From NCBI GenBank assembly GCA_945869355.1, contig CAMBPA010000127.1, positions 1-5,173 of the forward strand: DNA of 5,173 nt, read 5' to 3'. Each line of letters begins with the position of its first letter. Position 1 is the stretch's first letter. The notes below the pieces were generated by a model that ran no database searches, had not been told where the DNA came from, and saw only the letters and a list, made by a program, of their open reading frames with translations. The DNA comes from Bordetella parapertussis. GTDB taxonomy: Bacteria; Pseudomonadota; Gammaproteobacteria; Burkholderiales; Burkholderiaceae_B. This document shows positions 1 through 5,173 of the stretch, in pieces. Made by a program: the position numbers and the translations under genes.

Positions 1-685
<685 letters not shown>

Positions 686-692
<7 letters not shown>

Positions 693-1870
693 AGTGCCTG
701 GCGAGCTTTTAACCGCCAGGCAAACAGCATCGCGAGCAAGGGCAAGCCGATTATCCCGACGGGGAATACTGTCCCCAGACCAAAGTTATCACCCAACCAG
801 GCGCACACTGCCACGCCAAACGACTGTCCTAAAAACAGACATGACGCAAAAAGTGACACGGAGGTACCACGCGCGGCGGGCGCCATCTGCGTAGCATGCG
901 TCTGCAGGACCGCGTGTAAAAAGTAATACCCTAACCCCGACATGACGCTTGCCACAACCGTCCACTGCCAGCCGGGGGCGAGTAAGAACCCGAGCATCGC
1001 CAGCGCAAGGAGTGCGCCCCCCCACAACGCCAACCCGCGCTCGCCTAATTTAGTTACAAACTTATTGGCGCGTATGGCATAAATAAAGGCGCCCACCGCA
1101 AAACAACCGCTGATTATTCCGGCCCACGATACGGCTAGCCCGTGGCGTTCGTGTAAAAACGCTGGCACAAACGCAAGAGGGCCAAAGACCAGCATGCCTT
1201 CGATGGAAACAATCACTAAAACAAACCATGCCCATTTGGTCGAGAGCACCTGCTTGATCGGCATCAAAGGGTTGACCCGGCCGGCGGGGCGCACAGTGGA
1301 CTCGGTCACTATGTGGCGGCGAGACAATAACAACAGCCCTACGATCAAGTAGGTCGCCGCCATCCACACAAACGCCCAGCGCCAGCCGAGCGTGTCAGCG
1401 AATACGCCCCCCAATAGCTGACCGATTGCGAGACCCGCAATCGATCCCAACAGAAACCGAGCAATCGTCTCTTGTCTTTTTTCATACGGGACGTGATCCC
1501 CGATCCACGCCATGGCCAAGGGCACAATAGCCGCCGCCGTTGCGCCTGAAATAAAACGACCAATCTCAATCACTTCGAGTGTTGGTGCCGCGGCAACAAT
1601 CAGACTACCCACCGCGCAACCAAGGGTGGCCCACGATACGACACGAAATTTTCCGTAATGATCGCCTAGCGGACCATAAAAGAACTGCAAGATACCGTAG
1701 GCGATGGCAAAGAGTGTGACGGTGCTTGAGGCCTGCGCGGTGCGCACTCCAAACTCCTGCGCAAACACCGGCAGAAGTGGGTCACAAATTCGGAACGAGG
1801 TCGAGCTCGCGCACGCGGCAAAAGCGAAAAGGATGATGACTGAAGTCGTGGACTTGCTTTGCGCTGACAT
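686..1870 (-). CDS. MFS transporter, 12-TM drug/metabolite exporter type (DHA1-like)
   Basis: This is a 394-residue inner-membrane secondary transporter of the major facilitator superfamily, with about twelve hydrophobic segments. The first-half signatures are visible. RICDPLLPVFAQEFGV (27-42) follows TM1. Motif A is GPLGDHYGKF (66-75) in the TM2-TM3 loop. A motif-B-like RFISGATAAAIVPLA (105-119) lies in TM4. A motif-C-like segment, GLAIGQLLGG (146-155), sits in TM5 with Gln where exporters usually have Pro. A basic loop around 183-205 separates the two six-helix halves. The ATG at 1868-1870 is preceded only by a weak AGAGA Shine-Dalgarno sequence. The gene lies 29 nt downstream of dsbD on the same strand, with no terminator or clear promoter between them, so co-transcription is likely. 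It converges with hemB. Proton-driven export is the family expectation; the substrate cannot be read from sequence. Confidence 0.9.
695..722. repeat. 9-bp inverted repeat just past hemB, inside the MFS 3' end
   Basis: TGCCTGGCG (695-703) and CGCCAGGCA (714-722) form a perfect GC-rich 9-bp stem with a 10-nt loop. It starts 14 nt after the hemB stop, so it would fold at the 3' end of hemB mRNA. On the other strand it falls in the last codons of the MFS gene (...WRLKARQA...). No T-tract follows on either strand, so it is not a classical intrinsic terminator. It could stabilise or define the 3' end of the hemB message, which is inference. Confidence 0.55.
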
Positions 1871-1899
1871 ACGTCTCTGTGTGACGACTACCGTTGTAA

Positions 1900-3846
1900 C
1901 TACTTTAGCACCCGATCAAGCGTCGCACTAAAGCGATTGGCGTCTTGAAATCCCACAACACGTATGTCGCGACGCTCGGCGCCACTTGCTGAAAAAAATA
2001 TGATTCCAGGTGGCCCAAACAATTTAAATCGCTTCATCAGCGCTCGATCATCCGCGTTGTTTGCGGTCACGTCAACTTGTAATAGCAATAACTGACCCAT
2101 CCGCTGCACCACTCGCGGATCCACAAAAGTAAAGGCTTCCATTTCCTTGCACGAGACGCACCAGTCTGCATAGAAATCCAACATGACGGGTCGAGTGGTT
2201 TTTGCGAGAGTCGCCTCAAGTTCGGCTACGGTGCGTACCCGCTGAAAGCTTGGGTGCGCGGCGGCAGGTTGCGTGCCAAGCAACTGTTGTTTTAGTGAGG
2301 AGCCTTGCGCAGGCGTCACGAGCTGAACACCTGCTGAGGTTGCACTGCGCTCAACTGAGCTTTGACTACGCGCACCTTGCATAAAGGCCAAGTGGCCCAA
2401 GGGTTGTAACAGTGAGCGCCCACCACTTGCAACACCTACGATCCACAATAAGCTAAGCAGGGCTAACAGCAGGCCGAGTGTTTTACGCAATAGGGCACCA
2501 AAACGAGCCTCTTGCGGCAAAGAATCAAAGGTGCGCAAAAGCACCGCGGCAAACAACACCAGCGCCGCCCATCCGAGTATCTGAGCCCAGGTTGGCAACA
2601 AGGGTGTGATCATCCACCACGCTGTCCCAAGTAGCAACACACCGAAAAATTTCTTTACGCCTTCCATCCAATGCCCTGCGCGGGGCATCAGCTTGCCGGC
2701 CGACAGACCCATCAGCAACAGGGGCACGCCCATCCCCCATGCCATCGCAAACAGCGCTACGCCGCCAAGCACGACGTCGCCGGTTTGTGAAATGTATAGA
2801 AGCGCGCCAGCGAGTGGTGCGGCGACACACGGGCCGACAATTAGCGCGGATAGCGCGCCCATCAAGGCGGCTGCGCTCAACCGACCACCCAAAATACCCG
2901 AATTTTTAGCCATCAATTTAGTCTGAAGACTTGCGGGTAGCTGGAAGGTATAGACATCAAACATCGCCAGAGCAAGCGCGCCGAGCAGCAATGCGAACAA
3001 GCCCAGCACCCAGGGTGTTTGTAACCACGCGGCAAGGCCCGCGCCACTCAATCCGGCGGCAACGCCCAAGGCGGTGTAGATCATCGACATACCCGCTACG
3101 TAGGCAACCGCAAGCGAAACACCTCGTGCGCGGGAGACGTGCTTTTCTTCACCGACCAGCAGCACCGAAAGAATCGGCACCATGGGCAACACGCAAGGTG
3201 TGAGGGCAAGCAATAGGCCGAGTACAAAGAACAGCAGTGTGATTTCAAGCAAGCCGGTGGATGACAACAGCTGCGCCAGCCCGATGTCATCTACCCCGAA
3301 CAACAAGTCACTGAGTTGGCCTTGCCTGATCCGCTCGAAAAGCGAACCGGTGGCTTGGGCTGCGATCAGATAACCTGCAGCCCCTGCCTGTGGTGTGAGC
3401 TGCACCACAAAATCCTGAGGCGGATAACATAGTCCGGCTTGCGCGCAACCCTGTCCGTTTGCGGTCAGCTTAAAGCTCTGTGAAGCAATATTGCCGGGCC
3501 ACGCTGTAATCGGCAACTCGATCACCGCATCGGTGAAATAGAGCTCCATCTCTTTATTAAAAGTTTGATCAAATTTGACTTGGCCGATCGGCATCTTGGG
3601 CTCACCAAGCTTGACATGTGTCGTGTCCAGCTCAAAGCTGAAACGCTCGCGGTACATGTAATAGCCGGGCGCGATCTTAAAACGCAGGCTAATCTTGTCG
3701 GCCGAGATCATCTGTGCCTGCAAGACGAAGGCTTTTTCTGGATCTAAAAAATCTTGTGCCGGTACGCGTGCAACAGACAATACCATTAGACCTAGCAACA
3801 ACAGTGCAAAGCCAATTTTTTGTATCGCGTGTCTGGTTAGAGCCAT
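1900..3846 (-). CDS. dsbD: Thiol:disulfide interchange protein DsbD (cytochrome c biogenesis reductase)
   Basis: DsbD passes electrons from cytoplasmic thioredoxin across the inner membrane to periplasmic acceptors such as DsbC- and CcmG-type proteins. All three redox domains and their cysteine pairs are present in 648 residues. A signal peptide (about 1-30, likely cleaved after VPA) leads into the periplasmic alpha domain with C134 and C140 in GCAQAGLCYPP. The beta domain has about eight membrane helices (about 198-472), with C218 in LTPCVLPMVPI and C340 in VGPCVAAPLAG. A C-terminal thioredoxin-like gamma domain (about 535-648) carries DWCVSCKEME (C563, C566) and a GPPG cis-Pro loop at 611-614. 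A Ser/Ala/Gln-rich linker of about 60 residues joins beta to gamma; the protein is longer than E. coli DsbD (565). The ATG at 3844-3846 directly abuts the cutA TAA, with only a weak GAGAA upstream, so translation probably couples to cutA. It appears intact and functional. Confidence 0.97.
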   Translation of the reverse strand: MALTRHAIQKIGFALLLLGLMVLSVARVPAQDFLDPEKAFVLQAQMISADKISLRFKIAPGYYMYRERFSFELDTTHVKLGEPKMPIGQVKFDQTFNKEMELYFTDAVIELPITAWPGNIASQSFKLTANGQGCAQAGLCYPPQDFVVQLTPQAGAAGYLIAAQATGSLFERIRQGQLSDLLFGVDDIGLAQLLSSTGLLEITLLFFVLGLLLALTPCVLPMVPILSVLLVGEEKHVSRARGVSLAVAYVAGMSMIYTALGVAAGLSGAGLAAWLQTPWVLGLFALLLGALALAMFDVYTFQLPASLQTKLMAKNSGILGGRLSAAALMGALSALIVGPCVAAPLAGALLYISQTGDVVLGGVALFAMAWGMGVPLLLMGLSAGKLMPRAGHWMEGVKKFFGVLLLGTAWWMITPLLPTWAQILGWAALVLFAAVLLRTFDSLPQEARFGALLRKTLGLLLALLSLLWIVGVASGGRSLLQPLGHLAFMQGARSQSSVERSATSAGVQLVTPAQGSSLKQQLLGTQPAAAHPSFQRVRTVAELEATLAKTTRPVMLDFYADWCVSCKEMEAFTFVDPRVVQRMGQLLLLQVDVTANNADDRALMKRFKLFGPPGIIFFSASGAERRDIRVVGFQDANRFSATLDRVLK

Positions 3847-4164
3847 TTAGTTCTCGCGCACCCAGTTCAAGTAAGGCGCATACCCACCGATAATCGGCAC
3901 CACAATCGCTTCCGGCACATCATACGGGTGCAAAGCAACCAGGCGTTCTATTAGATTAGCCTGTTTAGCTATCGTTGTTTTTATTGTCAACGGGATTTCT
4001 GTGGCTTTCTCAACAGCACCCTGCCACCGGTAAACAGACTGTGCGGGGGCGCCAATGTTCACGCAGGCGGCCAAACCCTCTGACACCAGGGCGTCGGCTA
4101 TACGCGTTGCGACAGCCTCATCCGGAGCGTTGCTCAGCACAAGTACGGTGTCTGTTTGATTCAT
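3847..4164 (-). CDS. cutA: Divalent-cation tolerance protein CutA
   Basis: CutA is a small, very stable trimeric protein with a PII-like ferredoxin fold. In E. coli it is linked to copper and divalent-metal tolerance, although its biochemical role is still unclear. The 105 residues match the usual family length of about 105-115. Recognisable blocks are SNAPDEAVATRIADALVSEG (11-30), LAACVNIGAPAQSVYRWQG (31-49), the EIPLTIKTT strand (56-64) and HPYDVPEAIVVPI (79-91). C34 is the only cysteine. The ATG at 4162-4164 has a good AGAGG Shine-Dalgarno sequence 6 nt upstream (4171-4175), which fixes the start. Its TAA directly abuts the dsbD ATG. The cutA-dsbD pairing is also known from E. coli, which supports both calls. 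No convincing sigma-70 promoter is visible in the 63 nt upstream, which hold the rplQ terminator. Confidence 0.95.
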   Translation of the reverse strand: MNQTDTVLVLSNAPDEAVATRIADALVSEGLAACVNIGAPAQSVYRWQGAVEKATEIPLTIKTTIAKQANLIERLVALHPYDVPEAIVVPIIGGYAPYLNWVREN

Positions 4165-4170
4165 GGGCGT

Positions 4171-4175
4171 CCTCT
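4171..4175 (-). promoter_or_regulatory. Ribosome binding site of cutA, directly behind a terminator T-tract
   Basis: On the - strand this reads AGAGG, followed by ACGCCC and the cutA ATG, a good spacing of 6 nt. It begins 3 nt after the T-run that ends the rplQ terminator (4179-4184), so cutA has no leader of its own downstream of that hairpin. Confidence 0.75.
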
Positions 4176-4178
4176 GAC

Positions 4179-4209
4179 AAAAAAGCCCCGGATAAACCGA
4201 GGCCTTTTT
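4179..4209 (-). terminator. Intrinsic terminator of the rpoA-rplQ operon
   Basis: On the - strand GGCCTCGG and CCGGGGC(T) form a GC-rich stem around a 5-nt TTTAT loop, followed by TTTTTT. Including the flanking A-run and T-run the stem reaches 13 bp (4197-4209 with 4179-4191) with two G-U pairs. It starts 18 nt after the rplQ stop, as expected for the end of the alpha operon. The A-run on the other side makes it partly bidirectional, but no + strand gene ends here. It lies between rplQ and cutA, so cutA needs read-through or a promoter in or near this region. Confidence 0.88.
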
Positions 4210-4227
4210 ATTTTGAGCTATCGAAAT

Positions 4228-4620
4228 TTATTCGGCGGCTTCTTCAACGGTCTCTTCAACCACTGGGCGGTCAACCAACTCCATAAAGGCCATGGGTGCA
4301 TTGTCACCCTGACGGAAACCCATTTTAAGAATACGGGTGTAGCCGCCATGACGCGCTGCGTAGCGTGGGCCGATATCAGCAAACAACTTGAGCACGATCT
4401 CGCGATCACGCAAACGGGCAAATGCCAAACGCTTGTTTGCTAGGGTGGGGCTCTTACCCATCGTGATGAGGGGCTCAACGATACGACGTAATTCTTTTGC
4501 CTTAGGCAAGGTCGTTTTGATCGCTTCGTGGGTCAACAACGCGACAGCCATGTTGCGAAACATCGCAAGACGATGGCTGCTGGTGCGGTTGAGCTTACGT
4601 AATCCATTACCGTGACGCAT
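4228..4620 (-). CDS. rplQ: 50S ribosomal protein L17
   Basis: L17 is a large-subunit ribosomal protein that binds 23S rRNA. The 130 residues (E. coli has 127) match the family from end to end: [17 protein letters not shown] (1-17), MFRNM, then the signature [40 protein letters not shown] and [14 protein letters not shown]. The tail is acidic, as is common. The N-terminal [12 protein letters not shown] form favours a betaproteobacterial source over an enteric one. The start is set by TAAGGA 7 nt upstream (4628-4633). It follows rpoA, as in the conserved alpha operon, but at an unusually large distance of 183 nt. A strong terminator follows it. Confidence 0.99.
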   Translation of the reverse strand: MRHGNGLRKLNRTSSHRLAMFRNMAVALLTHEAIKTTLPKAKELRRIVEPLITMGKSPTLANKRLAFARLRDREIVLKLFADIGPRYAARHGGYTRILKMGFRQGDNAPMAFMELVDRPVVEETVEEAAE

Positions 4621-4627
4621 GATACTT

Positions 4628-4633
4628 TCCTTA
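4628..4633 (-). promoter_or_regulatory. Ribosome binding site of rplQ
   Basis: On the - strand TAAGGA lies 7 nt before the rplQ ATG. It is a strong Shine-Dalgarno match, so L17 can be translated independently of rpoA despite the long spacer. Confidence 0.8.
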
Positions 4634-4646
4634 TTGAATCTATTAA

Positions 4647-4660
4647 GAGCGTGTCCGCTC
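4647..4660 (-). repeat. 5-bp hairpin upstream of rplQ, competing with a longer pairing
   Basis: On the - strand GAGCG-GACA-CGCTC is a perfect stem with a tetraloop. The same 3' arm, as GCTCTT (4645-4650), can instead pair with AAGAGC at 4672-4677, and the two structures exclude each other. It ends about 13 nt before the rplQ Shine-Dalgarno sequence. Confidence 0.5.
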
Positions 4661-4681
4661 GAGGTTGTTCAGCTCTTCTAT

Positions 4682-4699
4682 CAGCAAACTTTCTTGCTG
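4682..4699 (-). repeat. 6-bp hairpin in the rpoA-rplQ spacer
   Basis: On the - strand CAGCAA and TTGCTG are perfect complements around the 6-nt loop GAAAGT. No T-tract follows, so it is not an intrinsic terminator. Confidence 0.45.
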
Positions 4700-4748
4700 C
4701 GGGCCGATTGTGGCACTGCTGGTGTTGCTGGTCTTTCTACTATTGCCC

Positions 4749-4777
4749 TAACCGAATCCGATCGTCAGGTTCGGCTA
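4749..4777 (-). repeat. Bulged hairpin shortly after rpoA
   Basis: On the - strand TAGCCGAACC pairs with GGATTCGGTTA around the 8-nt loop TGACGATC, giving a 10-bp stem with one bulged A and one G-U pair. It starts 26 nt after the rpoA stop. No T-run follows, so it could pause polymerase or protect the rpoA message end rather than terminate it. Confidence 0.5.
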
Positions 4778-4803
4778 GATACTGATTGACTGATAAAAAA
4801 CGC

Positions 4804-5173
4804 TTACGGACGCTCAAGGCCCATTGGTGGCCAGTTCTCAAGCTTCATGCCCAACGTCAAGCCGCGCGCGGACAAGACTTCTTTGATTTCGTTGAGCGAC
4901 TTGCGACCAAGGTTGGGTGTCTTGAGCAATTCGTTTTCGGTGCGTTGAATCAAGTCACCGATGTAGTAAATATTTTCCGCTTTCAGGCAGTTGGCCGAAC
5001 GTACGGTCAGCTCGAGATCGTCAACAGGGCGCAACAGCACTGGATCGATCTGTGGCGCACCACGGCTCGGCATTTCATACGAATCGCCAGCGCCTTCGAG
5101 GGCCGCGAACACCGAAATTTGATCCATCAGAATACGTGCCGACTGACGCACGGCCTCTTCCGGGCTAATCACG
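4804..5173 (-). CDS. rpoA: DNA-directed RNA polymerase alpha subunit, C-terminal part (truncated by window edge)
   Basis: The visible 120-odd residues hold the end of the alpha N-terminal domain ([20 protein letters not shown]), the flexible interdomain linker, and the whole alpha C-terminal domain. That domain binds UP-element DNA and activators. Residues that contact DNA in E. coli alpha (R265, N268, C269, G296, K298, S299, E302) are all conserved, in [18 protein letters not shown] and [11 protein letters not shown]. The protein ends [16 protein letters not shown], a betaproteobacterial-looking tail, with TAA at 4804-4806. A GTG at 5170-5172 is an internal Val codon; the true start lies about 200 residues further upstream, outside the window. 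rplQ follows on the same strand, as in the alpha operon. Confidence 0.98.
   Translation of the reverse strand, partial: VISPEEAVRQSARILMDQISVFAALEGAGDSYEMPSRGAPQIDPVLLRPVDDLELTVRSANCLKAENIYYIGDLIQRTENELLKTPNLGRKSLNEIKEVLSARGLTLGMKLENWPPMGLERP

Larger units (their letters stand above)
4621..4803 (-). other. Long structured spacer between rpoA and rplQ
   Basis: These 183 nt separate the rpoA stop from the rplQ start; in E. coli the same spacer is only about 40 nt. In transcript order it holds a TTTTTT run right after the rpoA stop (4795-4800), a direct repeat ATCAGT (4781-4794), a bulged hairpin (4749-4777), a 6-bp hairpin (4682-4699), and two competing hairpins (4645-4677) before the rplQ Shine-Dalgarno sequence. 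I see no convincing -35/-10 promoter and no open frame with an ATG or a supported start. It may be a transcript processing or control region, or simply unselected spacer; the sequence alone does not decide. Confidence 0.6.

Noticed and set aside
2606..2926. A 106-codon + strand open frame opposite dsbD.
   Set aside because: It is fully antisense to the membrane domain of an intact dsbD, with Pro/Ser-rich low-quality composition and no recognisable family. It is a shadow of the real gene.
3975..4286. A 103-codon + strand open frame across cutA, the terminator and the end of rplQ.
   Set aside because: It runs through a clear terminator and two well-identified genes on the other strand, and its product resembles nothing known.
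4250..4330. A sigma-70 promoter for cutA inside the end of rplQ (TTGAAG or TTGACC as a -35 box).
   Set aside because: At 16-18 nt spacing no acceptable -10 box follows; the best candidate (TCGATA) matches poorly.
4643..4747. A 34-codon open stretch on the - strand in the rpoA-rplQ spacer, ending in a polar, helix-like sequence ([18 protein letters not shown]) before TAA.
   Set aside because: It has no ATG or GTG start, only a TTG deep inside it, no Shine-Dalgarno sequence, and a stop directly upstream. It could be a decayed coding remnant but cannot be called a gene.
4710..4751. A + strand reading starting at GTG that encodes a short, very hydrophobic peptide (VALLVLLVFLLLP).
   Set aside because: It is only 13 codons, has no Shine-Dalgarno sequence, and lies antisense to the rpoA-rplQ transcript. 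A leucine-rich run opposite polar codons is expected by chance.
4795..4806. The T-run directly after the rpoA stop as an intrinsic terminator.
   Set aside because: No stable GC-rich stem precedes the run on the - strand, and rplQ downstream is normally co-transcribed with rpoA.
5170..5172. GTG as a possible start of a short protein ending at 4804.
   Set aside because: It is an internal Val codon of rpoA; the flanking residues align with the middle of the alpha subunit.

Overview
The window looks like an ordinary chromosomal housekeeping region from a proteobacterium, most likely a betaproteobacterium (Burkholderiales-like). The grounds are the L17 N-terminus ([17 protein letters not shown]), the RpoA C-terminus ([16 protein letters not shown]), and a Pseudomonas/Burkholderia-type HemB with an aspartate-rich metal site. 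GC content is moderate by eye and fairly even along the window. I see no insertion sequence, tRNA, rRNA, CRISPR array, phage gene or attachment site.

Layout from left to right: the 3' two thirds of hemB (porphobilinogen synthase) runs on the + strand to 681. All other genes lie on the - strand. Read in their own direction, these are the 3' end of rpoA (RNA polymerase alpha, 5173 to 4804), an unusually long 183-nt spacer with several hairpins, rplQ (ribosomal protein L17), an intrinsic terminator, cutA, dsbD (stop and start codons directly abutting), and, 29 nt further on, an MFS transporter gene. The MFS gene converges on hemB with only 4 nt between the two stop codons.

The genes fall into three groups. 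rpoA-rplQ is the distal end of the ribosomal alpha operon and closes with the hairpin at 4179-4209. cutA-dsbD, probably with the MFS gene, looks like a second transcription unit. CutA is a small trimeric protein linked to divalent-metal tolerance. DsbD carries electrons from cytoplasmic thioredoxin to periplasmic thiol proteins, including those that serve cytochrome c maturation. hemB makes porphobilinogen for heme, so a loose heme/cytochrome/periplasmic redox theme links it to dsbD, but that link is inference. The MFS exporter has no visible substrate clue.

I found no convincing new biological system. The points most worth a second look are the long, structured rpoA-rplQ spacer with two competing hairpins, the cutA ribosome binding site sitting directly behind the rplQ terminator, and the tightly packed convergent hemB/MFS ends with overlapping inverted repeats.
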